The translations under genes were made by a program, and so were the position numbers. Positions 11,616 through 21,284 of a DNA stretch of 64,000 bases are shown piece by piece. Every line of letters begins with the position of its first letter. Within the stretch, counting starts at the first letter, position 1. The notes below the pieces were generated by a model. That model worked only from the letters and a program-made list of their open reading frames with translations, was not told the origin of the DNA and did no database searches. Origin of the DNA: Rhynchopus sp. YZ270_cl-10. Taxonomy: Eukaryota; Euglenozoa; Diplonemea; Diplonemida; Diplonemidae. Location of the stretch: positions 1,426,001 to 1,490,000 of the forward strand of contig OZ037836.1 of NCBI GenBank assembly GCA_964035575.1, read 5' to 3'.

Positions 11616-11620
<5 letters not shown>
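11337..11620 (+). repeat. Dispersed ~280-bp hairpin repeat R1, full copy
   Basis: Runs from GCACTGCTGACCAGGGACAT through two T-run/GCGGAGC/A-run hairpins (11402-11408, 11507-11513) and two GGCGCCGCAGGC words to CCCATGGTACTCCCGTGGTT. Other copies: 15983-16270 (minus), 48688-48862 (plus, partial), 55048-55170 (plus, partial) and 57260-57560 (minus). The copies differ in run lengths but keep the hairpin cores. Not coding. Confidence 0.85.
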
Positions 11621-11646
<26 letters not shown>

Positions 11647-12139
11647 CTTTTTTCCAGACTTCTGTTGCGCCGCAACAGAACTTTATACGGTAGCGGAGCC
11701 CCTGGTTCACACTGGTAAATTCAGAATTTCTCTCGCTCCTTTTTCTTTCTCATTCATTTACCCCCTTGCCGCAAACCCCTCTCATCTCCTCTCCCCCCCT
11801 CCCTACCTCGGTAGGCGATATCACTTTGTTAACACAACAAAAAAAGAAAAATAGCAAGATTTTTGAAAAATACTCAAGCAGCATTCGCAGCCACGAAGAT
11901 CAATCAAGACAGCCCTTACCGCACATATACACATATTGGTGTGACTTTTTTTGGGAGTGGTGCTATGTGTTTTGCTGCGAACTGCACTTCGTTGACGAGC
12001 TTTACACATCATCAATTTATCAAATAAAATAATCCCCTCCCCACCTACAACCCAATGCAACGTTGTGTTAGGGACGTACTTCCTTTCAACAACTGCAGCT
12101 TTACCGACCCTTCCTTTGCCACTCACAACGCAGCAATGT

Positions 12140-12184
12140 GAGACACCCTTTCTTCAACTTCCCTTTCGCCCCTCCCCGTTACAG
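12140..12184 (+). promoter_or_regulatory. Pyrimidine tract and AG splice-acceptor candidate
   Basis: A C/T-rich tract ending CCCCTCCCCGTTACAG at 12184 lies 39 bases before the ATG at 12224. This is the layout of a trans-splice acceptor in euglenozoans (or a 3' splice site of a 5'-UTR intron). The site is inferred from position and composition only. Confidence 0.5.
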
Positions 12185-12223
12185 AATCATTTAAACAAAA
12201 AAACAACAACTTTCAAGCACACT

Positions 12224-12853
12224 ATGGGCCAACACACAAACGAGGAATCCGCCGCAGTCACCGGGACTGTTGTTGGCGTCTCTTACGGCGCTGACGTTCA
12301 GACCGTTCAGGTGCAGGGGGTGCCTGTCCCGAACAGCCGTGTTGTGGTCGTGGAGGAGGTGGGGCGTGAGGACTATCTGCCGGCATGCCTGGGAACGGCG
12401 CTGTGCGGGCCATTCGGTCTTTGTGCGACGTTTTTGTGCTGCCCGACACAGCACGGCAAGCTCGGAGCCGCAAGTGGGTGTGCTTGGAACACTCTCTGGA
12501 GGGTCTGCCTTTTCACCTCGGCGCTGATTCTCGTTGCGCTCAGCGTGATTAGCTGCGATCAGAGCCTCGCGCCGACGGACATCTCGAAGTCTGACTGCGA
12601 CAGCTACGGTGGCAACTTTACTGATGGGGGATGCTACAACGCGTGCCCAAGCGGATTCGACATTCGATTCAGCGAGTACCAGAACTTCTCGCAGTGGTGT
12701 GAAGATCCCGACCCAACCTGCACCGGAATGTCACAGTCCGATGTGATTTTTAACATTGTGACGTCGGTGATTATTTTTGCGATCGCAGTTCACTTCATTC
12801 GTAAATACTCGCGTGAAATCGAGGAATCCCCTCAATACACTTCTGTGGTTTAA
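12224..12853 (+). CDS. Cys-rich multi-pass membrane protein, unknown
   Basis: A 209-residue protein starting MGQHTNEESAA. The upstream in-frame ATG at 12065 is rejected because it lies before the likely splice acceptor at 12184. Visible layout: a short hydrophilic N-terminus with a Val-rich stretch (about 12-45); a Cys-rich hydrophobic segment near 55-75 (LPACLGTALCGPFGLCATF); a clear membrane span near 93-112 (VCLFTSALILVALSVISC); a Cys-rich loop (about 113-168) with two N-glycosylation sequons (NFT, NFS) and at least six cysteines; a second clear span near 171-190 (VIFNIVTSVIIFAIAVHFI); and a charged 18-residue tail ending TSVV. A surface or endomembrane protein with a disulfide-bonded external loop is likely. 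The C-terminal hydrophobic tail could bind a PDZ-like domain, but that is speculative. No family recognised. Confidence 0.85.
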   Translation: MGQHTNEESAAVTGTVVGVSYGADVQTVQVQGVPVPNSRVVVVEEVGREDYLPACLGTALCGPFGLCATFLCCPTQHGKLGAASGCAWNTLWRVCLFTSALILVALSVISCDQSLAPTDISKSDCDSYGGNFTDGGCYNACPSGFDIRFSEYQNFSQWCEDPDPTCTGMSQSDVIFNIVTSVIIFAIAVHFIRKYSREIEESPQYTSVV

Positions 12854-12899
12854 ATCTTCATTTTTATGGGGAAAAACAGAGTTTATTTTTCGATCCGGT

Positions 12900-13340
12900 T
12901 TTTCAGGCCTCAAGGGGGGTCGAAAATTTGTCAGTCGAGCCCGGGCGCGCTTCGCGCGCCCAGGTCCCCACCTTAGCTCAAGTTGGGGGCCTCCGGCGGA
13001 ATGTGAGAATTCCGTGGTTGCCCAACTGCGGAGTTCGGCACTTCCCTAATATTTACACCAGCACGAATTATCAGTAACCTCAGTACATTTACAAAAGAAA
13101 CGGCGGTCATGGCACCCATAGGTTCCTGGCGAAGCCACGGTACGCAACATTTCAAAAATTTGCGCTTAAAATTACACATTTTTACCGCCAAACTATGTCA
13201 TGGGAAGGGTGGGTTGCAAGATTGCGCCGCAGGCGCACGGTACGCTACTTTTTGTCTTTTGCCATGCTGCATGCTTCCTTTTCCTTCGGCGTTTGACTAA
13301 TTGAGTCGCGTTCTGGCTGCACAGAGTCACTTTGTTCACG
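12900..13340 (+). repeat. Dispersed hairpin-repeat cluster
   Basis: Contains GGGCGCGC-TTC-GCGCGCCC (12943-12961), CTCCGGCGGA, the AGCAGCGGTCATGG-like and TTCCTGGCGAAGCCACGGTA blocks (13105-13145), the CAAACTATGTCATGGGA block and GCGCCGCAGGCGC (about 13224-13236). The same order, or its reverse complement, occurs at 383-1018, 52488-52620 and 57600-57830. No gene. Confidence 0.7.
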
Positions 13341-14676
13341 AGGCACGAGGCTGAATATGGCCCCATGGCGAGTGCACATGTGGGTGCATGCCGGGCCACC
13401 CCCCCTGGAAATTTTTCGGCCCCCGGATTTTTTTTTCTCCACCCCCCCTGGACACGTCTGAAAAACCCCCCAAGGGGGGTCGAACCCCCCCCCACCCCCC
13501 CACAAAAAAATCTCTGGGGAAAAATGGAAAAAAAAAAAAAAGTACAGGAAAAATAGTGAGCAGATGGATTATTGCAATTTTTCAAAAAAAAAAAGAACGA
13601 AAAATACTTCAAAAAGTTCACATCGCCATTCTAATCGTGTGTCCCCACTCTTTTGTTATGTGCTCTCGAAAAGAAATCGGGGAACAAAGAAAATGATGTG
13701 TGTTTTATTATTATTTTTTTATTTTCTTCAAAAATGGAAAAAAAAAAAACAAAACTTAGTTTAATGGCTTTCAGCAATGTGTAGTCGTGATGGTGTTCAA
13801 CAAAACCATATAGTGGTGCACACTAGTATTGTACCATTTTTGGTAAGCAATGTTATTTCAATTGATGACGCAATAGGTGAGTGACGCCTCTTTGGCCAGT
13901 TGTGTGTGCACGTTTAGGATAAGGCAACTTCCCTCTTGATCCCTGCCGACCCCATTTTTCTTGGAGCTTTGAGGACCGTACATTGCGCCGTTCCCCAAAA
14001 AGGAATGGTGAAAAAAGTTTTCAAAAATAAAGACAAAACAAAGGTTAAATTGACTGCGTGTGTGTGTGTGTGTTTGATAACTAGTAGGGGTAATTCTTGC
14101 TCAGAATATGGCCCCAATGTGTGTGTGTGTGTGTTGTGTCTGCATTTGTTTTTTTGGTTTGCTACTTCTCTGACGTGATTAGGGTATGAGTGTGTTATGG
14201 AGAAAAATAAAGAGTAGTGTCAACAATTTTTATCCCCCTCCCAAAAAAAAAAAAAAACCTTCCGTAGTACAAAGGCTTCGGCCAACATTGAGTACAGACC
14301 CGAATTCTCCCACCTGGTGGGATTAATCGGCGATTGTCGACACAACAAAAAAAAAAGATATACTTTGGTCATGGATTTAATACACAACAGCCACAAGACA
14401 ATGCGTACATTTTATTTTTCAATTTCGTTTCAACCCCCCCTGACGGTGCGTGTCTATACATTGACTGCCACAGTTTTATTTTTGTTTATTTTTTATAAAA
14501 AAGATGGGATCATTTTTGTTGATCCAGATACCCATGCTTTCAATTTATTGAATGCATGGCATTATTGCTGAAATACTTTTTTACTTTCTTTTTTTGCAAA
14601 GGAAAATAAAGACGACAACAGACCCAATAACAGAATGGAATGAAATAAAATAGTGGAGCACACTGTAGGGTGGCTA
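13341..14676. other. Intergenic A/T-rich DNA, no gene seen
   Basis: C-rich (13400-13500) then A/T-rich. It has two short (TG)n runs (14058-14071, 14118-14132) about 60 bp apart and a second GGCTTCGGCC/TTGAGTACAGACC word at 14274-14301 paired with that at 9484. Short open frames show no protein-like composition. Confidence 0.4.
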
Positions 14677-14712
14677 CACTAATACAACCAAGTTTTCAAA
14701 TAAAATATAAGC
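14677..14712 (+). repeat. TACACTAATACAACCAAG dispersed word
   Basis: This word, followed by TTTTCAAATAA, recurs near 9764, 19857 and 44203, and diverged at 16496. It usually sits after an AATAAAATAGTGGA-like stretch and before an A-rich one, so it may be the end of a retroposed or 3'-UTR-derived repeat. Function unknown. Confidence 0.6.
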
Positions 14713-15031
14713 TTCAGCTGGCATTGAGGACAAAAGCCCACCAAAGGTTGGTACCAGGTTACCACTTTAAATCAAGAGTTATGCAGGCAAACTGCTCAAC
14801 TGCTCTGTCTACAAAATAAAAAACGACAACAAAAAAAAAAAAAAAAAAGAAAAAAAATGCACACACGATACAACCTTACTGTTTCATTCAATGCACGTCT
14901 GTTTGCTTAGGGTTCCCCCCTCTACCTATTCCTCTTCCATTTTCCTTTCTCTGTGCCAAGCAAAAGTCATGGCTCTCGCCGGGGGGTGATCGGGTTTTAA
15001 ATCACCCAAAAAAATTTTTTTTTTTAAAAAA

Positions 15032-15062
15032 GAGGGGTGATCCGGGTTTCGGATCACCCCTC
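15032..15062. repeat. GGGGTGATCC hairpin
   Basis: Perfect 10-bp stem GGGGTGATCC / GGATCACCCC around GGGTTTC, next to related GGGGTGATCG / AATCACCC words at 14985-15005. A long A-run follows (15063-15098). Confidence 0.7.
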
Positions 15063-15104
<42 letters not shown>

Positions 15105-15254
15105 GGTTGAACCAGAGCTCGCGCTAAAGTCCATCCCTCATCCCGGGATTTTTGGGGGTTTTGGTAGGAACGTTTTTTTTTTTGCAGTACGGGGATTTCA
15201 TTAAGAAACCAGAAGTTCTAATATTGTTGAGTAAGACCACCACATAGTGGGCTT

Positions 15255-15385
15255 GCATATACATGTGACCCCGCCGTGGAACGCAATTGGCTCGGAAAGT
15301 CAAAAGAAAGAGGAGAAAAAAGAAAAGGAAAAAAAAAAAAAAAAAGTTGGTTACCGTGCGCCTGCGGCGCTGCCTGTTCCCTTCC
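15255..15385 (+). repeat. ~125-bp dispersed repeat R2 copy
   Basis: Starts ACATGTGACCCCGCCGTGGA, continues through an A/G-rich centre, and ends TACCGTGCGCCTGCGGCGC. Other copies: 29381-29490 (minus), 41905-42030 (plus) and 51655-51770 (plus). The GCGCCGCAGGCGC hairpin forms one end. Confidence 0.8.
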
Positions 15386-15419
15386 AGTTTCTACAGGCAA
15401 ACACTTGCCCCCTTTACCT

Positions 15420-15910
15420 TACACTGACGGGTTTTGACCAAAACCAAGAACTTGTCCATTTCGGCAAATTGACCCCACCACAGAACGGACGAATTCCGGA
15501 AATGCAAATGCCGGTGTTTTCGCGCATTTTCATGTTGCAAGACGTCAGGATCAGGGAGAGAAAATCTGGTTGTGGGATTTACATTGGCCCTCTTTACCCA
15601 CATGGATTTTGACCAAAACCAAAAAAATGGCCATTTCGGCAAAGTGACCCCACCACAGCGCGGACGGATTCCGGAAATTCCAATCGCGGTATGTTTTGGG
15701 GCTGAAAACCCACTGATTTTCAGGAGAAAAATTGCTTCCAAATCTCGGAATTTTCCGAATTTTCCTGAAAATGACCCTTGTTTACGAGTATGGGTTCATA
15801 TTTTGCGAAAATTTAAGTCACTAAAATTTTGTCCATTTTTCCGTATATACCCCACCACAAGCCGGGATTGGCCCGGAAATGCCACAAAACGGGGTTTCCG
15901 GGCCTCCCCA
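15420..15910 (+). repeat. Dispersed repeat R3, multiple diverged units
   Basis: Built from a ~130-bp unit with GACCTGAAAATGACCC-like, TATGGGTTCATATTTTG, AAATTTAAGTCACTAAAA, and CCCCACCACAG(CG)CGG...TTCCGGAAATGCCA words. Further units: 28125-28260, 29140-29330 (minus), 29715-29850, 42080-42140, 42335-42500, 43440-43610, 51380-51500 and 51780-51950. Not coding. Confidence 0.75.
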
Positions 15911-15982
15911 GCTAACCTTTTCAAGGAACGTTTTTCCGTACCCGAAATCCATTTTTTCCCCATTTTTCCCCATAATTAGCGC

Positions 15983-16270
15983 GACCACTGGGTTGAACCA
16001 CGGGAGTACCATGGGGAACTGGGTTGCTGACCGCATCATCCAGTCTGTACCTCAATTTTTTTTTGCCTGCGGCGCCATTTTTCCTTTTTTGCTCCGCAAA
16101 AAAGGTTTCGTTGAGTGAGTATGTGATGTAAAAGCTAGCTTTTTACACCGTACCTTAATTTTTTTTTCGCCTGCGGCGCCATTTTGTATTATTTTTTTTG
16201 CTCCGCAAAAAAAAGCACGTACAGTTCCTTATGTTCCCAATGTCCCTGGTCAGCAGTGCTGAAAAATTTT
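15983..16270 (-). repeat. Dispersed repeat R1, minus copy
   Basis: Reverse-complement copy of 11337-11620 with both GCTCCGC hairpins (16091-16097, 16200-16206) and the CACTGCTGACCAGGGACAT end (here reading ATGTCCCTGGTCAGCAGTG). Confidence 0.85.
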
Positions 16271-16319
16271 TTGGGCATAAAAACAAGCTGACCCCAAACG
16301 AGGGGAGAAAGCGCCTCGC

Positions 16320-16460
16320 CTCCCTGCACTGGCAGGGAGTCGCGCGCGCGAAGCGCGCGCGCGACCGCTTTTACGGGGGGAAAGCTCGGGGACCCCAAAT
16401 CACCCCCCATTTTGGCCAAAAGGGGTGATTGGCGAGAGCCCTGCCAAAAGTGTGAAAAAA
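16320..16460. repeat. Long-stem GAA-loop hairpin and flank
   Basis: A hairpin at about 16341-16361 with a 9-bp or longer CG-alternating stem and GAA loop, followed by a GGGGAAAGCTCGGGG word that recurs near 54284-54298 and 58047. Alternating CG stems could also form Z-DNA. Confidence 0.7.
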
Positions 16461-16744
16461 AAAAAAATAAATAGTGAAGCACACCCTTAGGGTATCTACA
16501 CTAAAACAAACCAAGTTTCCAAAAAAAAAAAAAAAACAAAAAAAAAAAAGAATGCCTTTCTCTTTGTCATTTGGGGCTTTTGCTTATACCGTATTGTTTG
16601 TGGTGTCATCCCTCGGTATACTTTACCTTGCAACTCCGTGTCGTGCTTTCTGTACTAATGGCGTATCTTATCATTATGTTAGCTTTCCATACAATCGGAC
16701 ATACTCCAGTATGTCGCACTCAGCAGGGTCTCTGGCAGCGAAGC

Positions 16745-16839
16745 TGAGTTTGAGGAAGCTTGTGGTTGAAGCACGTCCGAAACGAAGCAGAGACGAATCC
16801 CCCGAGCAAAGCCAGAAGCGACAGAGACACGCACAATGA
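16745..16839 (+). pseudogene. C-terminal remnant of UBL-LRR family (copy 1)
   Basis: The frame reads LRKLVVEARPKRSRDESPEQ then SQKRQRHAQ and stop, identical to the basic tail of the family. No LRR precedes it; upstream residues from a Met at 16552 are unrelated, hydrophobic then Ser/Tyr-rich. The breakpoint is just before about 16745. The normal conserved downstream block follows, so this is a 5'-truncated family member. Its 3' subtype matches copy 8 (47060-47753). Confidence 0.85.
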
Positions 16840-17070
16840 CGACGTGGTGTGTTGGTGGCAGGGCAGCACCTCCCCGAGGTGGAGGGTCTCTGGCAGTATG
16901 TCTGCTTGCGTCCTCTGGTTCGGAGAAGAAGAGGGGCACAGTCTTGCTCACCGTGGCACAGACTACTACTTGGTGCGAGAGGAGAGCTGTGCTGAGCAAG
17001 ACGTTCCACACATTGTGTTGGAGGCCGTGCAAGTGATGAGGTCTTTAGTTGCGTCCTTGGCAGATCAAAC
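16840..17070 (+). repeat. Conserved downstream block of copy 1
   Basis: About 190 bp, from CGACGTGGTGTGTTGGTGGC to CAAGACGTTCCACACATTGT, shared by all six 3' ends of the family, then subtype-specific sequence (GGAGGCCGTGCAAGTGATGA) shared only with copy 8. It probably acts as a 3' UTR, but an open frame starting at the ATG that overlaps the LRR stop (ATGA) runs through it. Confidence 0.75.
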
Positions 17071-17105
17071 GTGATAGTATTTTTTATTTTTGTTGCATGT
17101 ATCTT

Positions 17106-17640
17106 CCAGTCCTGTGGCTTTGCACGAAGAGGTGTGAGGTGTCATGACGGAGGCGAGTGGCTTCCGTTTGTGTGTTCTGATGCACTGATGGCGTGCTTTC
17201 ACTTGATGGTGTGACTGGGGGGACTGAGGGGGGAGGACGCGCTGTGCTGTGCTTGGGGTGTTTGTGCGGAAGTCTTGGATGGTGGATGGCTGTCCTTGGG
17301 TGTGGGAGGTGCACCCATAATTTGTGGTGATGATGGGAAGCTGTGTCTGGCGGTAGGGTGCTTTCGTGCATTTGTCTGGCACCTCAGCTTGTCTGTGGTT
17401 GCAGCACGAGAGCACCTTTGGCGTTCTTCCTTGCGTGGGGTGGGTGGAGACAGCGTGGAGGCTGTGCGGGTTTCTTGTGCAGAACGGGACAGGTAACGGT
17501 GCGTGAGAGGGGCAGGGGAAGGTGGGTTTGCTTTCGTGAGGAGGGAACGTCTGTGAAGGGCGCTGGTTCAGGGAGAGGGGGTGGAGAGGAGAGAGATCTG
17601 AAGTCGGGGGTTGTGGGTCGGGGAGAGGGACAGTGGGCAT
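17106..17640 (+). repeat. G/T-rich upstream unit of the LRR family
   Basis: The block begins near CGAAGAGGTGTGAGGTG and runs past GGCAGGGGAAGGTGGGTTTG. Copies: 20945-21245, 24495-24632 (then a satellite), 25520-25735, 26530-27030 and 39858-40410. The + strand is strongly G/T-rich and the minus strand C/A-rich. Long open frames on both strands are not conserved at their ends and are probably not translated. A promoter or 5'-UTR role is inferred from its repeated position upstream of the UBL start codons. Confidence 0.7.
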
Positions 17641-18011
17641 CGTTGTGTTGCATATCCTTGGATGTGTGCTGAGACAACGTTTGCGAAGTTGTCATTTCGG
17701 TGTTCCGTTGTTGCTTTGTTTGTGAGGATGATATGTGCGGTTACCCCTATCAACCGGCACAGCTGTCGCCATATTCACCTGAATTGTGCCTGTGTTAGTC
17801 ATACGTTTGACACACAAGTGCACACAACCGAGCACAATAACACCTTTCCCATTAAATTTCAAGGGCCAAAAACGGCACATGGTATTGCACTTTTGAACCC
17901 CTTCTCCCCACAGCGTTGGTGGGTAAGGTTCTTGAAAACGACCCCAGGTTTGTTGTCCTCCACACCCCACCACCACACACAGAGATCAGAACACAAAACC
18001 ACAACAAAGAC
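17641..18011 (+). other. Leader region of LRR gene copy 2
   Basis: The last ~75 bases (CACACCCCACCACCACACAC to AACAAAGAC) before the start codon are shared by copies at 22425-22484, 40480-40532 and 49895-49945, marking the true 5' UTR. The sequence further upstream is unique to this copy. A TTCTCCCCACAG at 17902-17913 is a possible splice acceptor. Confidence 0.5.
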
Positions 18012-18902
18012 ATGGACCTGAACATCAAGGGTTTCGACACGAATCAGCACACAGTCGAGGTGGGTGAAGATGACACAGTGGAGGGCTTGCGGCGGAAGGT
18101 GGCGACTGCAATGGGGTTGCCTGAAGACGGCTTTTGCATGAGTTTCGGAGACGAAGCGATGGGAGAAGGAGCGGACATGACGCAGCTGAGTGCTGGTGAC
18201 ACAATCATCCTCACGAAGACGAAGAAGCAAGAAGCCATTGCAGAGCTTCATGCGTTGGGTGTGACCGACATCACAGCCGAGAAGTTGAAGAGTGTGAGGG
18301 ATCCTGAGGTGGCGTGTTTGCTTCTGCAGGCGGAGGTTGCGACTATCATTCCGGATTACTTCTTGTCATGCACTTCGTTGACGAGACTTGATCTCAGTGC
18401 TGAGTCCATCGTGACTCATATTGGAAACGGCTTCCTGGCAGACTGCACCTCGTTGACAAGTATCGAACTCTCTGGGTTGGGTAATGTGACGCAGGTTGGT
18501 GCGGGCTTCCTTCGCAACTGCAGAAGCTTAGCAACCCTAAATTTGTCACCACTCAGCAAGGTGACGAAGGTTGGTGACAGCTTTTTTTTCGGCTGCGTGA
18601 GCTTAACCACACTCAATTTATATCCACTCAGCAACGTGACGCAGGTTGGTGAGGACTTCCTTGGGTACTGCACCAGCTTAACGACCCTGGATCTGTCACC
18701 ACTCAGCAATGTGACGCATATTCGTAGCGGTTTTGGAGGTACGTATTTTGCTGTCGATTGCACTTCGTTGACGAGCATTTACCTTTCCGGCTGCAGCAGT
18801 GTTGTGTCCAACGAAGTGAGGAACGGCGAGCTGAGTAAGCTTGTGGTTGAAGCACGTCCGAAACGAAGCAGAGACGAATCCCCCGAGCAAAGCCAGAAGT
18901 GA
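18012..18902 (+). CDS. Ubiquitin-like/LRR/basic-tail protein, copy 2 (whole)
   Basis: A 296-residue protein. Residues 1-70 (MDLNIKGFDTNQHTVEVG...) fit a ubiquitin-like fold: two beta strands, the DTVEGLRRKV helix, then LSAGDTIIL as the last strand; there is no C-terminal Gly-Gly, so it is a domain and not a conjugated modifier. Residues 75-110 are a helical linker (ALGVTDITAEKL). Then come six leucine-rich repeats of 25 residues of the BspA/LRR_5 type (CTSLTTLDLSPLSNVTQVG pattern, each starting at a Cys). The tail KLVVEARPKRSRDESPEQ is basic and resembles a nuclear localisation signal. No signal peptide or membrane span, so it is likely intracellular, perhaps an adaptor or nuclear protein. 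The start is set by conservation across four copies. This copy stops at TGA after SQK; copies 1, 3 and 6 read CGA there and add RQRHAQ or RRRHAQ. Confidence 0.9.
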   Translation: MDLNIKGFDTNQHTVEVGEDDTVEGLRRKVATAMGLPEDGFCMSFGDEAMGEGADMTQLSAGDTIILTKTKKQEAIAELHALGVTDITAEKLKSVRDPEVACLLLQAEVATIIPDYFLSCTSLTRLDLSAESIVTHIGNGFLADCTSLTSIELSGLGNVTQVGAGFLRNCRSLATLNLSPLSKVTKVGDSFFFGCVSLTTLNLYPLSNVTQVGEDFLGYCTSLTTLDLSPLSNVTHIRSGFGGTYFAVDCTSLTSIYLSGCSSVVSNEVRNGELSKLVVEARPKRSRDESPEQSQK

Positions 18903-19130
18903 CAGAGACACGCACAATGACGACGTGGTGTGTTGGTGGCAGGGCAGCACCTCCCCGAGGTGGAGGGTCTCTGGCAGTATGTCTGCTTGCGTCCTCTGGT
19001 TCGGAGAAGAAGAGGGGCACAGTCTTGCTCATCGTGGCACAGACTACTACTTGGTGCGAGAGGAGAGCTGTGCTGAGCAAGACGTTCCACACATTGTGTT
19101 ATGTTACGCTGTGTCCCCATTGTGAAGCTT
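18903..19130 (+). repeat. Conserved downstream block of copy 2
   Basis: Same block as 16840-17070; the 3' subtype sequence (TTATGTTACGCTGTGTCCCC) is shared only with copy 6 (41640-41700). Confidence 0.75.
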
Positions 19131-19134
19131 TCTT

Positions 19135-19965
19135 TTCACTCCTCTGCCTTTTAGGCTTTGATCCTTTTTATTGATGTTTCTGACTCAATGACTCTATTTC
19201 TATTTTTCGGGGACATGACACTTGTGAGATATCGTAGTAATCTTTTAGTATACGCGAAGACGATTCTCGTATACGTTAATTCATCTATCTTCTACTCGGA
19301 CTTTTTGCTCGATTTTTGATCCTGTGACCTCAGAAACGTTCTGAGTTCAAAGTAGCAAAAATCGAGCAAAAAGTCCGAGTGGAAGTTAGCTAATGTGCAA
19401 AAAATTCAAAAGGTTACCTTTTAGGTGGGGGTTTATGAACTGTCCCATGTTGAACTTTTTCGAGAGGAGTTTTTATACTTTTTCAATAACAATTCAAACC
19501 CAAACCTTTGTATTTTAGTGTGATCTGGGGGTGAGGAAGCGTTTTAATATTTCAATGTCTCCCCCCATTTTTCTATTCGCGATTTTCCCACCCCCGTTTT
19601 TAGAATCAACAGAGTGTGTACGTTAAGATCTTGCCTTTTTGCATGCTACAGGAGGATTGGCCACTCCAATATGCATGAAGTTGTTTACTCTTTTGTCCCG
19701 AAGGTCAACACGAGGGCTTCTGCAGGGTCTGCTAAAGGACGTTCACGTGGGTGACTCTAAATGAGTTGACTGCAGACATGTGTGTGCAAAGGTACAAATG
19801 CAAATAATTCCACGAAAACAAAACAAAACAGAACAAAATACCGTAGCAGTGTGGCTACACTAATACAACTAAGTTTTCAAAATAGGAAAGAGAAGCATTC
19901 TGACACCTCCTGCAAAGCGTACTCCTTCTATTTGCTCTCTTTTAAGGATCCTGTGAAGACAAAAC
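19135..19965 (+). repeat. Segmental duplication with 41690-44310
   Basis: The sequence downstream of copy 2 (TGACTCAATGACTCTATTTC; GATCTGGGGGTGAGGAAGCG; GTGTACGTTAAGATCTTGCC; CACCTCCTGCAAAGCGTACT) matches 43745-44310 downstream of copy 6. Differences are block-like: this copy lacks the 2.03-kb element at 41709-43736, has a 25-bp-arm hairpin (19294-19380) instead of unrelated sequence, and has about 145 extra bases (19641-19785). Confidence 0.85.
19294..19380. repeat. 25-bp-arm hairpin, absent from duplicate
   Basis: Arms 19294-19318 and 19356-19380 are exact inverted copies (ACTCGGACTTTTTGCTCG and complement) around a 37-bp loop. A shorter GTATACG...CGTATAC hairpin with a GAAGACGATT-containing loop lies just upstream (19250-19276). 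Confidence 0.85.
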
Positions 19966-20360
19966 CGTGGCGGTATTCATTACAACGTACCTCCCCGCCC
20001 AACCCCCCCATACGCCCCCAAACGCCCCCAAACTCACCCCCGAATCAGGTGGTCATTGTCCAAAACACCGGGGAAAAATATTTTTTGGTCACAAAAATGC
20101 TCGAAAAACTCATTACTCTTTGCTTGTTGCTGAAAAAAAACCCCCCAACAAATCAGGCCAGTGTCTTAATAATAACACGAGGGAGGTATGCTGCCTGTAT
20201 ACTCTGCGTTGAAAAACGGGAAGACAGCGGGGAATGTTTAAAGCTCTACAGGCAGTTACAAGGAGGGAAGGGGAGCGTTTGTAGCTCACAAGCACCCCAA
20301 ACCCTGGCCTCTCTGTCCACAGCACACAGCTCTTCCTCTGAGTTCCATTTGTGCCTCAAC

Positions 20361-20708
20361 ATGGTGCTGAGCGCATCTTCAGTACGATGGGTGGATGAGC
20401 GAGAAGAGGCGCACCGACTAGTTGCACCAAAGCTGCACAAGCTTGTGGTCGTAGCGCGCAGTTTGCGCGAGAGCAAGCCGCCACAAGAGAATGGTTGGTG
20501 GGATGAGGAGAAGCTGGTGCAGGAGGAGAAGGAGCGTGCGGGAGCTATTGACTGCGACGCGACAGCTGAGGACCCCAAGGTTGATGATGCTGAGCATCAT
20601 GCTCTGACACCAGTGAAGGCTCTTGGGACTAAACGCATACAGCCTTGTCCGTACCCATTTTCCCCACACAAGTCACCACCCCCTTGTGACTTGCCTGTAA
20701 CAGTGTAA
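20361..20708 (+). CDS. Hypothetical protein with LRR-family-like tail motif
   Basis: An open frame of 115 residues from MVLSASSVRWVDEREEAHRL; the frame is open further upstream to 19782 but that part overlaps duplicated non-coding sequence. It contains LHKLVVVARSLRESKPPQE, which resembles the family tail KLVVEARPKRSRDESPEQ at protein and DNA level (AAGCTTGTGGT shared). The rest is acidic and Pro-rich at the end. It may be a very diverged relic of a family 3' end rather than an expressed gene. No other domain recognised. Confidence 0.35.
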   Translation: MVLSASSVRWVDEREEAHRLVAPKLHKLVVVARSLRESKPPQENGWWDEEKLVQEEKERAGAIDCDATAEDPKVDDAEHHALTPVKALGTKRIQPCPYPFSPHKSPPPCDLPVTV

Positions 20709-20944
20709 ACGTTTCCCTCCCAACGCAAACCCGTTCAGTGTATCATGAACCACTGCAGTGACCCCTCCTTGTAACTTGCCTGTTAAGCTTGTAAACATTT
20801 CGCTTTCTCCTACCCTTGTGCTGAGGAAAACCAAAAAAACATGCTCAGAAGTACCTGCAAACCAAAAAATACCACACGTTTTTGGTATTTTATGGTATTT
20901 TTTGGTATTTTTTGAATCGAAAATTTGGGGGCCGGTATTTTATC

Positions 20945-21245
20945 ATCCTTGGGGGGAGGACGCGCTTTGCTGTGCTTGGGGTGTTTGTGCGGAAGTCTTG
21001 GATGGTGGATGGCTGTCCTTGGGTGTGGGAGGTGCACCCATTGTTTGTGGTGATGATGGGAGGGGAAGCTGTGTCTGGCGGTGGGGTGCTTTCGTGTATT
21101 TGTCTGGCACCTCAGCTTGTCTGTGGTTGCAGCACGAGAGCACCTTTGGCGTTCTTCCTTGCGTGGGGTGGGTGGAGACAGCGTGGAGGCTGTGCGGGTT
21201 TCTTGTGCAGAACGCGGCAGGTAACGGTGCGTGAGAGGGGCAGAT
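20945..21245 (+). repeat. G/T-rich upstream unit, 3'-shortened
   Basis: Copy of 17222-17520 running directly into the broken von Willebrand A gene at 21246 instead of a UBL start, so its downstream gene was replaced. Preceded by a TTTGGTATTTTATGGTATTTT tandem stretch at 20879-20912. Confidence 0.8.
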
Positions 21246-21284
21246 ACGTTCTCAATAATTTTGTGTATGCCTGGGGCTACACAA

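Noticed and set aside
12065-12223. Earlier in-frame start for the Cys-rich membrane protein
   Set aside because: It lies before the pyrimidine tract and AG at 12184, and the added residues are low-complexity and unlike the rest.
17065-17640. 191-codon Pro/His/Ser-rich minus-strand protein
   Set aside because: It is the complement of the G/T-rich upstream unit; lengths and ends differ between copies and composition follows strand skew.
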